Shown: positions 11,728 through 25,107, counted from the first letter of the stretch. The stretch is 64,000 bases of DNA from Callaeas wilsoni (GCA_013398955.1 VWPU01013544.1:56856-120855); one strand, 5' to 3'. The notes: a model not told the origin generated them from the sequence alone. Numbers and translations: made by a program.

Positions 11728-14239
11728 GTTAAAACAGAATTGTGTGTGGGTTGCTGGTTACAACTTCATGGGGGAAAAGAGGATCACCCCTCTGCCAAGA
11801 TCCTCAAATCTGACTGGAGGGACATTATGAGACAGGCTTTCCTCAAGGAGATCCTGTCCAGGTTTCCACTGCTCCTTTTGGGGAAATGCAGTAGGAATTT
11901 AGATCCAAATGTTTCAACCAGGAGTCTGTTCTGTAGACCAGTCACCATCATGCACGTGAGAAGTTCTCGGCTAATTCTGGAGTGGGTAAAATCAAGTGAT
12001 TCAAAGTCAGATCCAGACAGGATCATTTAAAACTCCACCTTTCAGTTGCAAATAGAGATGAAGACACACCACGCAGGTGACTGCCATGAAAAGTTTGGCA
12101 TTTTCTAGGTCCAGCCCCAAAACACAGATCCCGTTATAATAAGTGCCCCATTCCATGGAAATAATGCTGCATACAGAGTTTAATTCCTGTTCTGCTGGAT
12201 CCCAGCTAATTGTGAGTGGTTGTTGTGAAAGTCACGGGCCACCAAGGTAATTCAACACACATGTTGTAGCGAGCTTTTCACACATGTCTGGCAAGTCTCT
12301 CGCAGTGGGAGAAGGCTTTAGGGATTCTTTCCCCAGCCTTAAATAGTGCATTAAATCCTATGAATTATTGGTTCCCTCCCTGTTTCCACTTCTGCTCATT
12401 TTTTGTTATTGGGCGCTACTTTTTGTGCCTTGTAACACGATCAACTTAGAGCCCTCTGAAACTCGGAATTTCCAGTTCGCAGAAAACTGTGATAATGTGT
12501 CATTTTGTTGAATTCCCAGTGGGTTGAAACTTTACTCCCACTGGAGCAAAAGCAGTTTTGCCATTCATGTTGGTGGAAGCAAGACATGGTCTTTATTTTC
12601 ATTTATATATATTTATTTCTTAATACTATATTTTTATTCTGTATTTATTTCTTAAAATGCTCGGTGACCTACAAAGTGGACTTCAGATATAGTTAAAAAG
12701 GTTGTGATGATCATGACAACTCCCAGGTCTGTAAAAGCTCTAAATTAGATTTAACTTGGCAATTAACTATATTGAATGTTCTTTTTCTAAATGCCCACAG
12801 TTTATATCCATTAAGGTAAATGAGGAGTCCCTAGGAGAAAATACTTCGGTTTATCATTGCCAAGTCCTTTGATTTCATTGTAGTACTTTAAAGATAATAA
12901 TCTCATTTTCTTATATGCTGTTGGAAATGTCTTCGTCTAGATGTACTGAGGAAATATGGAAATCAGATCGGGTAGGACTTAACATGGAATTTCTTGTGTG
13001 TTTGGAATAGTTGGTATTTGACATCAGGTCTTACAGATCCAAGGTGATCAATATTTTAAATTTAATTCTGTAACTGTTACAAAACCATGAAGCTAAGCAG
13101 TTTTAGTTAACAGTGATTTTTAAACTTTTTTTGTTTCTCTCACAAGACATATGGTGTTAGTGGGTCTTAGAGAGAGACAGAAATATCAGACAATTACAGA
13201 AATGTGTGAATTTTACCCTTTTTAGACCATACAGCCTGGTCTTGGGAGTATTCCTAGAAGATGTAACATCACACTTCCCAAATGCTTAATTTCTAATGAT
13301 TTTTTTTTACTCTTACGGCAAAATAGAGAATTTCCCTTTGGCGGAGGGCAGCTGTCTAAGTGGAAGGAGGCGGATTGACACTGAGTAAAAAGATTGATGG
13401 GGAATCCGGGTTTTTTTTGCTGTTTTTCAAATATTAAGCTACACTTGAGTTCATAGTTAACATAAGGATGATATGTTAATTAACCCTCACGGTCCTGAGG
13501 GTTTCTGTTTGTGTCTGCTGGAGTGGGGATGGGGTTATCCCTGAGCGTGGGCATGGACCTCAAGGTGCTCAAAGAGTGGCAGATTTCAGTTTTTAAGAAT
13601 GATCTGGATTAGCCCTGGTCTTTCGGGGTCACCGAGTTCCAAACACAGATATTCCACATCTGTTTCTTGTTCACAGCCACTAACAAAGAAGTACAATATC
13701 GAGAGAGTCCCAAACAGCAGAGTGTGAGAGACACTTTAATAGGTTCCATTCTTGATGAAAATCTTGGAGCAGCCTCACTAATACGGGGTAGAAATCCAAT
13801 ATTCCAGACATGCTTGCTGTGTGCAGTGGCCATCAATCCAGGGATGGGAGGACTTTGAAGGACACTGTGCAATAACCACTTCAAACTATTGTGTAGTTCA
13901 GTTAAAATTACCTAAAACATTTGGAAGAAAGTGAGGAAAAATGTTGACCTTTGCCCTCGAAGTTGCTTCTTTTTTTCTTGCAGAGAAGTTGGGTTTTTTT
14001 GAAGTATTTTGGTTTGGTGCTTTGTCTTGTTTTGGGGTTTTTTTCTGTGTCCCGCGTTATCATTGTCACTTAACAAACTTTAAATTAGCAGCAAACATAA
14101 AACAAATAGGTTTTCATATCAGTGGCAGCTTTGAACTGAGTTTCATTGCACTTTAATTCATCAATTAATTAATCAATCCACACAGCCCCCCCTTTGGCAC
14201 TTGGTGGTACAACTGTTGATATTTCAGAGGTGGGAAATT

Positions 14240-14263
14240 AAGGAAGGAAGGAAGGAAGGAAGG
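14240..14263. repeat. (GGAA)n microsatellite
   Basis: About six GGAA/AAGG units in tandem. GGAA is also the core of ETS-family binding sites. Confidence 0.9.
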
Positions 14264-16490
14264 TTTAGGTGAGATTCATCTCACATAAGCAGCGTTATCC
14301 AAAAGCTGGGAATAGCAGAGGTTCCCTTTGTAGGGAAGAGAAGAGAAATACTTTAAAGGTGCAATTCATCTCATCTTTTTCAAGTAGCAGTTGTAGGTAA
14401 GATTGAACAAAATTATGAAAGTGGTTGTGTTGGCAGTTGCAGAAGTCTGGGAGAACAAGAGTAGTTCTGACACCTACATTTAAAATCCTTGAAGTCTGAT
14501 GAAGTGAATTGCACTTCAGCAGACAGAGATTCAATTCCCTATCTGCAAATGAGTGTCAGCACTTCCCTGTTATGAAAGACATGCATTGATTGTTGAAAAT
14601 TATTCCAGTGTCATCTAAACAGATACTCTGTTTCATTTCCTAGTTCTGTGGTGTTTGTTTTATGTAGAGACTATAGTTGGTCTCCAGAAAAGGTGGACAA
14701 ACAGTGGTGTAGCCACCAAAAGTATTTTGGCTGGTAAAATCTTAAGTAGCTTGGGTCACAGGTAAGAGCTGGTAAATGAAGTGCTTTGATTTTCACTTTG
14801 CAAACTTCCAGCATTTCTTTTCTGTAAAGCTTTTTCCATGGGAAAACAACCCATTCTTGACTGCTATTATTCCATCAAGTAATGTTAAATTAAAAAATTG
14901 TCCCTAAATCAGGCTCTCTCCCATGTTTTCAGCTCTTCCAGTGAGTGAATTCATAGTGGGAGGAAGGAAGGTGGAGATAGGGGAAAAGACCTGAAGAATT
15001 GTCCAAATGGTTGGGAGCAGCTGAAGGGAAGCAGAAGTGGGAATGCACTGAGGACAGCCAGTCCTGAGCGCAGAACTGATGGTGGGTGCCAGGGCAGCAG
15101 GAAAAATCCTTTATCTGCCTCTGTTAAAGTATTCTCTTCACTGAAAGGCATCGGTGCTGACTTGGGAAAGAGCTGCTCATCGCGTGGTGTTGGAGGATGC
15201 TCCTTTCCAGGGGCAGGGAGCACCATCTAGTGACCACAGGGCTGCCCACAGGGCAGGGAACAGGGAAGGGCGTGAGGACACCTCCCTGCTCCTCCTCTGT
15301 GCTGCGAGGCCTGGCAGGGAGGGAATTGAGAGGCACAAAAGCTTGGAAGCAGTGCTGGAGGAGAGGGCGCTTTTTGTGGGATGCAAGTTGTGCTGTCCCC
15401 GTGATCAGGGAGTGATAATTACTTTAATTACGTGGCATGCGGTGTTTGGATTTTGGGGAATGCAGGTGCCTAACTCCACGCACAGTGCCTTCCTCCTGGA
15501 GCTGACCTCCACGTTTCCAGCCATGGGTCAGGGGGTGTGAGCCCATCCCAGAGCTGGATCCCGTTTTTGCCAGGATGGAGTTTGTCCTGTGCCCTCAGAC
15601 GTGGTTCTGCATCAAAGCCACTCAGGCATGGAAGGAAGAGGTCCCTGCAGCAGCCCCAAAGGCACAACATTCCCGGGGTCAGGGGACCAGGGGTCAGGGG
15701 AGCAGAGCCCATCATCCCTGAGCTGCTGATCCTGCAGCCCCTCGGGCACGTTCTGGAATTCCATTCTCTCTGTTGGTGCCACTGCTGAAAGCATAATTGT
15801 GAGAGGTTTCTTTGTGGCGAGGGGAGATTTTGCCCCTCTTTGAGCAGATTTACTGATACTTTCTTCAGAGCCAGTGGAAGACTGGGAATTAAAGGGTGAC
15901 AGTCCAGCTGAAGGGCTTGGTAGGAGTGTACTTGAACCTCACACACCAAATTGGGCATGGTCAAACTGATGTTGGGAGCTGCCTTTGAGCAAAATGCTGA
16001 ATTTTTTTGAGAGGATTGAGACCTTTACAAATGTGTATTCATGTGCCATGAAGTAGAAGTGGTTTGCTTGGATTTCTTAAAATCTGCTTCCAAAAACTGC
16101 AATGCAAATTTTTTTACTGTACTCCAGTTTTTTTGATTTGTAGCCTGCTTCTCCCTAGAAGACAACCTCCTTTTTACCTGGAAGGCTGGCAAGAGGCACA
16201 AAACTCACTTCTTTTCTCTGTTGTCTTTTCTTTTAATACCCACATCTGCAGACACTGTATGTACCCACACCAAGCATAACATAAAGGTGAATGTGTCTCC
16301 AGTTTTCCAATTATTTGCCCAAAGATTTTTGGAAAGTTCAAGGGATGGAGATCACATCATTACCATAGCAGAGTGTGTCTCTAATCTCCTGGTCAGCCCA
16401 GAGCAGAGTTCTTGCTTTACCTCCCAGACAGGAAGAAGGATTACAGATCTATTTACATAGGGAATATTGCAATGTATTTCCTTCATATTT

Positions 16491-16802
16491 CATAGAATCA
16501 TGGAATGGTTTGGGTTGGAAGGGATCTTGAAGATCTTCTAATTCCATGCCATGTCCTGCCATGGGCAGGGACACCTTCCACTGTCCCAGGCTGCTCCAAG
16601 CCCCAATGTCCAACCTGGCCTTGGGCACTGCCAGGGATCCAGGGGCAGCCACAGCTGCTCTGGGCACCCTGTGCCAGGGCCTCCTCACCCTCCCAGGGAA
16701 GGATTCCTTCCTAACATCCCATCTAACCCTGTTCTCTGGCAGTTTGGAGCCATTCCCCCTTGTCCTGGCACTCCAGGCCTTTGTGACAAGTCCCTCTCAC
16801 CT
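16491..16802 (-). repeat. CR1 LINE 3' end, minus orientation
   Basis: Starts at 'catagaatcatggaatggtt' and runs through the standard block order to 'tttgtgacaagtccctctca'. Same subfamily as most other copies. Confidence 0.9.
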
Positions 16803-17079
16803 GAACGCGTGTAAAACACGTTTTAGGTGTTTAGGTGAGTACACACATACTGAGCGTATTTCTGGTGCATCCTAGAAAGGGTGCAACAATTAAAACAATT
16901 TTTTTTTTATTTGGAATTTCTTCTTCTTCATTTAGGACCCAGTCTAATCACTTCTTTTGCATGATCAAACCAAATCTTCGGGTCTGTCCAGGGCCCTGTT
17001 GGTTTAAGCAGGCTTAGAGTAATGTAGATCGGATCCTTCATCTCCAGTTTAGAAAGATCTTCTCTAAAGAGGGAACTCT

Positions 17080-17225
17080 TGAGTCCTAAAGGCAGAAAGC
17101 ACTTCAAGCAGCGTTTAAGAGTGTTCAGGAAAGAGTTTAAGCACAGCTGTAACTCTAAAGCGTGTGCAACCCCCCTGCTTTGATCAAGACACTTAAGCAC
17201 ATGTTCAGTGTTAACACATGCTGGG
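17080..17225. repeat. Possible ancient interspersed repeat remnant
   Basis: The segment has several 'acttaagcacatg'-like stretches ('aagcacttcaagcagcgttt', 'gacacttaagcacatgttca') resembling an old amniote repeat seen in reptile and bird genomes. The match is from memory of the motif and is degraded. Confidence 0.3.
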
Positions 17226-18395
17226 GAATTTTTCTGCTCCGTAGTTTCAGATGCAGGCTGAAGGTAGGAGAATATTCCAGCAGAAAGGACCCAGGACAAA
17301 TTAGGGTGACAAGCTTGAGAGAGAAATTAGAGGGGACCGTTAGGTGACTTGTGTGGATTTTTAGTATTTTTTTTTCGTGGTTTTATTCTGTTTGTTGACC
17401 AGGTTTTTCAAACTCACAGAGCGTTGTTTCAGACAATAGCACAGAGTTGCCTAACATAACAAAAACATTTTTTCTTTCTGCTTAACCTTAAAAAAAAATC
17501 AGAAAAGAGAAAAATAGTGGAAGTGTTTGTATTCTTTTTTCTTTTGCAACTGGATGATGGTGATTTGATAACCCAGTATTTTCCTTGCCTCACAATACCA
17601 AGGCTCTGCTTGCAATTGGATCGGCATCAGCGTAAGCACTCAGAAATCTGCCTGTGGGTATTAGTTTGAAAGTCAAATAAACTTCACTGGATTCTTTGGC
17701 ACAGAATGTGTGCCAGTTTAAAATGGCAAAATCCTTACCGGGCTGTGGGCTCTGTAAAACTTAGATAATAATAATAGAGCTCAGCAGTGCCTTATGCTTC
17801 CAAAATCCCTGTGTAAACCTAGAGGAGGTTTGTGTATATGGAGGTGGGATGGAGAAGAATCATTACTAAAAATTGCTTGTGAATGAGTTTGTTAGATCCT
17901 CTCCACTGGGGAGCTGGAACTGATACTTGCAACCTCTCGATATATTGGAGGAAAAACCAAAATATTAGGGGCTTAACTGGTGTGGAAGTCACCCAACTGA
18001 AACATTATACAATGCTTTGAAATTTCCAGAGAAAGGTTCTAATCTTTTGGCTGTCTTGCTCATTGTTTGGAGATGAAAAGGGAGGAAATCAACATCCCCA
18101 TGAAATACAATTACTATAAATTGCTTTCTTTTCATACCGTTCATAATGAAAATAGGAAAGTTACCTACACTGCAGGAGCACTGTATTTTGGTGGATGTAG
18201 TCTGCAGGAGCACATTCAGCAGTGCAACACTGCATTTCTGTGTGAACCAACTAATGGAGAGTATAAAATATTGTACGGCTGTGCTGCCTCCAGATTGCTC
18301 TGAAGCAACCAAAAATGAGCTTTACAATGGAAGAAACCAGAGCTCCTTAAAGTGAATTCTAAAATCGAGCTGATCTTGTGCAAGGAGTTGATGCT

Positions 18396-18455
18396 GTGTC
18401 CCAAAGGTTGGACTCCACGATCTTGGAGCTCTTTCCCACCGTGGTGATTCTCTTT
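18396..18455 (+). repeat. CR1 3' tip fragment, plus orientation
   Basis: Carries 'aaaggttggactccacgatc' followed by 'ggtgattctctttgtcactg', a degraded CR1 terminus. Confidence 0.55.
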
Positions 18456-19784
18456 GTCACTGTTGCATCCAGGGATTCCCGGCTCTGTAGTCCCCATGGG
18501 ACACCTGGAAACGAGAATTTCCTGGGACCTGGTGAGTGGCTGAGCCATTCCCATGAGCAGGGGAGGGTGGATGAGTCTTTGCTCTGCCCTCCTTTGGGGG
18601 AGATGGAGCAGCACCTGCAGGACAGATGCCTGAGGGACTCTGTGTGCAGCTCTGGAAGAGTGCATTTCACCTTTTTTGGGTCAGGATAGGAGGGGAAAAG
18701 TGAACTGGGACTTTCTGCTGTCTTTGTGTGGAAAAACTGCGTGTTGAATGCCAGCAGTCATCACCAGCTACAGAACAACGCTCCCATTTCCTTTCTTTTT
18801 TTCTCCTAAGGAGCAGGAGAAGGTGGCAGCAGGAGAAGGTGGCGTTGGGAGAGGGTGAGGTCATCTGATTCCACTAAATAAAGCTGCAATGAGCCATTCA
18901 CTGTTTCTTGTTCTTTTAATCATACCAGAGTCCTTGGTCAGAGGGCAGGACCTTACTACAGCTGGAATTACCTTCCAGGCAACCTGTCCATGGTTGGGTG
19001 TTGTTATAGGGAGCAATGAGAAATTGTAAACCTGTTAGAGTAGGATCACCTTTTTAAAATTACAAGCTTTAAAAAAAAAAGAGTAAATTCTGACATGTTC
19101 TAATTTTTCCTTCCATTTTTAAGGGTTCTATTTTCAAGTTTTTCTCTTCAGGGTGAGAGCTCAGAATCTCTTGACACCAGGAATTGTATTTTTTATGAAA
19201 ACACAGAACATTGTGAGGCTCCTAAGTGTGAAAGGGTTGTGCCAGCACTGGATCGTGAGTGGAATACCCTGGCTGGTACTGTGGAAGCACTTTGCCTTTC
19301 TTATACATATTTTTTTTAAAGTTCAGCTCTCTTATACAAAGGCCTGGGACAGGGACAGTGTTTTGTTTGCACAGCTGGGAATTTTGGGGTGCTCCATGAC
19401 TGCCAAGTGCTCCAAAAGGACAAATAAAAATATAACACTGAATAAAAAATGGCCATTGCACTCTAATCAGGAAGGGAACTGCCAGTGAAACATTCTCATT
19501 TCCATTCATGGATAAAGCTGTGAATTAAGGGAAGAACATGGAAGATTTAAGACTGTTTATGGCATTCAGGCATCTGCTCTTGAAGTTTTATGTCTTTTTC
19601 TGACTTCCTCTCCTCAATAGGAAAGAGACATCAAAAAGAAATGATTGTCCCCAACCTATTTGCTTCTTCTCTAAGGAAAAAAAAAAGTGCTAAATCAGAT
19701 AGGCTGGAAAGTGTCAATAGCTCAGGAATGCAGGAATGAGGTTAATGGACAAATATAGACGTGGTGTAAGCAGGGCCAGACCTC

Positions 19785-19850
19785 ATTAACATATTTGGAG
19801 TTACACCCATTTATACCCAGCCTGGCTTTGGCCCTGGATCAGCAATTCCC
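19785..19850. repeat. Possible ancient amniote repeat remnant
   Basis: The order 'ggagttacacccatttatac' followed by 'tttggccctggatcagc' resembles the conserved end of an old amniote repeat family. It lies about 450 bp upstream of the MASTIK start codon, so it could have been co-opted into the promoter region. That is speculative. Confidence 0.35.
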
Positions 19851-19994
19851 CAGTGACCAGCCTGCATCAAACCACTGCTGAATTTGGCCCATTTCATCTG
19901 ACATCTGCATCCTGCCTCGAAGTGGCCTGTCACACTTACTGCACATCAGATCACACCTGCCCCGGCGGCCACGGGCAATTGACTTTTTTGTTTT

Positions 19995-20022
19995 AAAAAA
20001 AAAAAAAAAAAACAAAAAAAAA
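19995..20022. repeat. Poly(A) tract, 18 + 9 A
   Basis: A run of 18 A, one C, then 9 A. It lies about 260 bp upstream of the MASTIK start codon. Poly(dA:dT) tracts disfavour nucleosomes, so it may help keep the neighbouring promoter open (inference). Confidence 0.9.
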
Positions 20023-20069
20023 TTTGTAAAAATTCAGTCACATATCATCAAGAAAAACAACATTGTTTT

Positions 20070-20283
20070 AGGACTCTTATCTCTTCACTCCCAAATATCC
20101 TGTTTCTTCGAGCTGCGGTGGCCAGGACCAATAGAAACCTCTTCCTGCCATTGGCTGACTTCATTTCCCAGAGTTAGCACAATCTCATCCGCTCTAAACA
20201 ACCTCATCAAAACTTCTTTCTGGTCAGAGCGAAGCAATAATTATTATTAGCAATTATTAGCGATCAATAATCTTGATCACATT
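20070..20283 (+). promoter_or_regulatory. ERG: Putative internal ERG promoter and 5' UTR of the MASTIK exon
   Basis: In vertebrates the MASTIK-type ERG isoform starts from an internal promoter active in endothelial and blood lineages. The sequence just upstream of the start codon has suitable motifs: a reverse GATA site TTATCT at 20077-20082, a RUNX core TGCGGT at 20114-20119, CCAAT at 20128-20132, an ETS core CTTCCT at 20141-20146 and an inverted CCAAT (ATTGG) at 20150-20154. All fall within about 80 bp. There is no clear TATA box. The next 130 bp or so, AT-rich near the ATG, would be 5' UTR. The transcription start site cannot be fixed from sequence alone. Confidence 0.6.
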
Positions 20284-20301
20284 ATGGCAAGCACTATTAA
20301 G
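20284..20301 (+). CDS. ERG: ERG alternative first coding exon (MASTIK start)
   Basis: ERG is an ETS-family transcription factor that binds GGAA-core DNA and acts in the nucleus of endothelial, haematopoietic and cartilage cells. This exon gives the N-terminus MASTIK of the shorter ERG isoform: ATG GCA AGC ACT ATT AAG, followed directly by the splice donor GTAAGG at 20302. The start has a strong Kozak context (A at -3, G at +4). It joins in phase 0 to the exon at 49732, whose first codons are Glu-Ala-Leu-Ser-Val-Val, as in known ERG proteins. Only 18 coding bases make it invisible to ORF length filters; the identification rests on the exact peptide, the donor, the order and the strand. The long isoform replaces MASTIK with a 13-residue start from another exon that I did not find in this window. 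Confidence 0.92.
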
Positions 20302-23300
20302 GTAAGGAGGGGGCACCTTTTTTTGTTGGAACTTTTTTTTCACTGGCGTGTTCTTTGGTTTCCTTTATCAACCTAGATAAGTTAGAATTGGGCAACACCC
20401 CCACTGCCACAATAGAGGACAACAAGATTTCCTTTGTACTGCCTAGTAAATTTCCTTTTTCCTACTCCAACCATCCGCAAGGCTTAAAAACTTCAAACTC
20501 GGAAAAAAATTGGGTTTTTTAAATTCACTGTTCAGTGGTGTGGATTGCATAGGCGAAGCCCTTTTATGAGAGCTTCTGAAATTTCTTGTAGGTATCCCTT
20601 GGACGACTTGGATGTGTTTGTGGACTGCCATGAGGGGAGAGGGTGTGCACTGGAAGGAAAAACCGGGTTCCTAAGGGCGCTAAACTTTTGGATGCTTTGA
20701 AATGTTTCTCTTGCAGATGGGGACACAAATTTTAGCGAGCGGGAAGGAGAGGCACCAGCTCTTGTTTCTCTCTGTCATGCAGGTGTTAATTATGTGCTTT
20801 TTTAGAAACTCTTAACGTTAAACTTGGGACCGTTCTGAATGTTATTTTAATGGTGGTGGGAAGATCTCACGGGTGTGTTCTTTTTTTGTTTTAATTTTTT
20901 TGGACAATAAAAATCTCTTCTTGGTGCATAACTTGATCTCGGTGCATGGTTTGTTGGTTTTGGGGTTTTTTTTAAGAACGGCTTTGCTGTGTTTTTTTGG
21001 GCTGTGTCACTTAGAAAGTTGAATAAATATGTCTGTCTGTCTAGTTTTTGTTTCTCTGGACAGCAGTTACCAATAGAGCAATAGCTGTGATTAATTGCAG
21101 AATGTAACGGTAATTAAGCGCTTTGTGATAGTGAAACTAATTTTACATAAAGAGCACGGACAGGGAGGATTCTGTGGTGTTGTATTATCAGGTTTGAGAT
21201 CGGATTCAGGACTGAGGTATTTGTTTTCTTCGTGGCATTGTCTGTTTCGGTACTTTTCTAATTATGTCAGGGATTTAATAAGGGATATGGAATAGCCTGG
21301 CTGTTGGATAAGTAGGGCTGCACTTGGATTTTTCAGCAAATTCTGCTCCAGTGTTTACATTTTAGAGATTGTTTGATGCTTTTTGTTACGGTTTTGGGAA
21401 TCTGACAGTCTTGCCTGAGGGCAATGTGATTAAAAAGTGTAATGAACCTTCTCTTTTTGTAATCACTGATGTTTTCGTGGGGCTATCAATAGAGACATAG
21501 ATCTGACTGTCCTCTGCATTGCTGGCCAGCATCTCTTCAATGCTAAGTAGGTCCTGAAACTGAATTCCGTTTGGTTTTGCTGTGCATTTCAGAGCACACA
21601 GGACATGACAGGCACTTAATGAAAATCTTGACATGCAGGGAGTCAAGTTTTGGCTAAAAGGAGTGCCGGGTACTGAGGTTTTAGTGCTGGGTTTGCTCCT
21701 ATTAATCAGAATATTGATATGAAATTTGTTTCCAAAAATTACGGTACGCACGAGATTTGAGACTGTTTGCGTTTTAGGTAACTCCTATTATTTATTTCCT
21801 TCATGTCTTGTATTGGCTGAATTTTAATAGGATAGAAGATTGTTAAATGATACCTAATTGTTATTATTTGTCCTCCACCTTACACTTAGAGAACTGTTTT
21901 ATACAGCTTGGTAATGCAGTGTACTCAGCAAAATGGAAAGGTGTACAATTCTCTCTCCTCATCTGGAGTGTGAATCTTGCAGGAGGTCTCAGGCAATCCG
22001 AAATGTTGAGGATTTTGCTGCCCAGGGTGCTGGGAAGGCCTTACATGCTGTAGCAAGAATTTTATTTATGCAAGTGCAAAATGTGAAATGACTGTAAAGA
22101 AATGACAGGTGCTTTGTACTCGAGGTGCAGGAAATGTGCTCTGACATGAGGCTGAGACAGTCCAAAGATTCTCAATTCCTCTTCTATAGGGAGTGGATAA
22201 AGAAGCCCTTTAACTGAAGGGTTTCTGAAATAAAGAAATTCCGTTTGAAGGCCAGGCAGGTGTTTGTTTAGCTTTTGCTAAACAGTTACATATATATGTA
22301 TATTTAATAACATAAATATTTAATATAATGGCCTGTGTTGGCAAGTGGGTAGCCCAGCTTATCCCGGTGTGGTGGAGGAAGGTGGAGAGCCTTATCTGGG
22401 ATCTCTGGGAATTCACTGAGTTCTTTAGGGAAGCTGCAGAGTCATTAAATTCCAGAATTAGGATGTGAATGGTTCTGTGCTTGTTCATAACTGGGCAGAG
22501 ACTTCTCGGAACCCACGAGTGTGCAAAGGTGACCTTCCAGGCAGGGTGTCTGATTCATCCTCTCCCTCTCACCGGCCTGCAGACGGACCCGGGGGACGCT
22601 GGGGCTCGGGAGAAATCCGCCTGCTGTCACTGGGGCTCCTTGGGGTGTGGGAAGGCAAACCCTGGTGTGACTTTTTGGGTGCTGGGTCTGACGTCCTGAG
22701 TGAGGTTTTCCCAGGGGATCGCTCTCTGCTCATCCCGTGCCCTCCTTCTCCTGCTCCCTGTTCCTTTTTCCCTGGGAAGGGGAAAGCGCCGCGGTGGGAG
22801 CTTTCTCCTCAGTAGGAGGAGGAGGAGGAGGCAGCAGTGCCTTTTTCCCCAGCTCTGACATGGATGGATAATATTAATCCCGACTTTCCCGCTGGACCAT
22901 CCTTGCCCAGGCCAGGGATCTCTCCCTTGGATGGGGAGAGGTCAGCGCGAGAAACTCTGCAGAGGAAGGTGGTGCGAGAAGGTGCCTCCCCAGCCAGGAT
23001 TTCGGGTTGATATTTCGTATCCCAATACCTGGTGCACACTCAGCTGGACTCTCTGTTAAGTTTTTTGGCATTTTGAAGGATAAAATGTGGTTTTTCAAGT
23101 GGAAAAAGTCACCTAAGAATGAAGGTTTCAGTGCTGACAGGTTTCCCTCTGGCTCAGGTGGTATCTGACAGCTCTGCGGTGGCACAGCACTGCAGAGCAC
23201 TGAAGCTGAACACTATCAAATAAATACAATTAGTTGTATTTATTAGTCACACTAATTACTGTAAATACAATTGTGGAACTTAACTGGATTAGGCATCAAT

Positions 23301-25068
23301 CTTTTTTTGTGTTCTGGGATTTTCTTTTAATTGAATGGAGCAAACATTATTTAAGCGTTACCTTGGGGTGAAGTAAAAATAGTCATCCTAGAGGTCATTT
23401 TGGTGTTTTTTCCCATTATCCATCCCATAGTGGAGGGAAGAACATTCAGTAGAAAAGTATAACTAGAATTCTAATTCCTTGCCATGTTCAAGCCTTACTC
23501 TGTTTCTCTCTTTGCCTGTCAGTGCCATTACACTTATTCTTAGAAAAACTCTTCAGTAAGTTGACTTTATAATGATTTATTGGTTATACTTGTGGATATT
23601 TCTTTAACTTACACCTAAATATGCTCACGTCCACTCTTTTTTATTATTATTTTCTGAAGTGGTGTTCATATGGAATCTATGATTTCAGGGAGAAAAAGTC
23701 TGTGTATTTGATAAAGGACAGGAGAATCTTTGTGGTTTCTGAGGCTTGAGGGTGTGGATGCACTGATTAAAGCAGAATATAGGGGCAAGATTAAATTTTT
23801 TTTTTTTGAAGAATCTTATTCTCTGCTTGTCTCTGTAGCATTACTTTTCGCTCACTTTCTTTTAGAAACTCCAAGTAGTCAGTCAAATGCTTCTGAAAGC
23901 TGGAGATAGTTAAGAAATAAATCTGTTCTTGGCGTATGGAAATGTTTAAGGCTTTGTTTAGAGGATTGCATCTGCACTGAGTCCAGCAGAGCTGATACAG
24001 TAATTTGTACTTTTGTTCCTTGCATTAGAACAATTATAAAGATTATTATCTTTTTTTTTTCCCCTCATCTGAGTTAGCAGATGATCCAATGGCATATTTA
24101 ACTTGAAGCCTGTAAACGCTTCCGTTGCCTTTGGTGATGTTGCACATTTAAAGCTGAGGACACACCGCAGTGCTCAGGTGAACCAGAGGCAACAACAGCA
24201 GCAGAGCCTTAAAGCACTTCCCCTGATCCTCCACTCCTTAATCCAAACTTCCCACCAATTTCATGAAGGTTTTCTCCCAATAAAGGCAGTAGAATCAGAG
24301 CTATAATTATTTCCAGGTAGAGCAGTATTTCTGACTCAAATATAAATGTGCCATTTCAATTGCACAGAAATGAAGCAGAAATGAGCAGAAGTTATTTCGG
24401 GTAGGATTTTTGTGTTGTTTTATTTTGCTTTTAATCAGCAGTCATTTAACTCAATTTGGTTTGTGTCCTCATATTCCAAAACGAAGTGAAATACGAGGAT
24501 TTTGCTTTCTAGAATTAAGTCCCCAGGCGAGGAACAACAGCTGGAAAATGCGTATGTCTGACTGCCTGAGTTTGTTGGTTTGTTTGTTTTTCCTGAACAA
24601 GAACTACATTATCCCTTGACGAAATGTTTTTCAGCAAGTTCCCCGTGTTACAAAAGGCCTTTCAGAAATAATGTTATAAGAAACAAGTGCTCTTGGAGAA
24701 TGACTTGCTGAAAGATAAACACAGAAGCAGTTTTGCAAAACATGAGTGCCAAAAAAAGATACGTATTTTCCAAGTGACGCTTTATAATTCAATAAAAGTA
24801 TATAATGCTGTTTACTCAGGGAGAAGTAGCCTTTATAATACAAGTTTCTAAATCAAGCCAAGAGAATTAGAAAATCAGAAAAAAAAGAAAGAAAATTTGG
24901 TTTTGTATCACTTGTATCATCAATTTCAGCAAAATAAGGGTGATACAGAGAAAATCCCAGGTGCAGTGCCAAACGTTGTCATTGACTGCAATGTGATTTT
25001 TATCAGATCCGTCTTTGAAAAATTAATTTCTTTGGATAGATAATTATACAGCCAGCCTGCTGTCCTTG

Positions 25069-25107
25069 ATATACATACATACATATACATATATTTGATA
25101 TATATTT
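25069..25107. repeat. (ATAC/AT)n low-complexity repeat
   Basis: Imperfect ATAC and AT units. Confidence 0.8.

Larger units (their letters stand above)
1..19740. other. Non-coding flank or upstream intron of ERG
   Basis: I find no exon with recognisable protein similarity here. The stretch is AT-rich, stop-rich sequence broken up by CR1 fragments (listed separately), an antisense LTR-like block at about 5.8-6.1 kb and short simple repeats. ERG in other vertebrates has further promoters and a long-isoform start exon upstream of the MASTIK exon. If those lie left of this window, the whole stretch is intron of the long isoform, but that exon was not found here. The longest open frame without an obvious repeat, 9464-9967 on the minus strand (167 codons), has no recognisable domain and is treated as chance. 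Confidence 0.6.

Noticed and set aside
1..20283. Search for the long-isoform ERG start exon (13-residue N-terminus)
   Set aside because: No matching peptide followed by a donor was found by eye. It probably lies outside the window.
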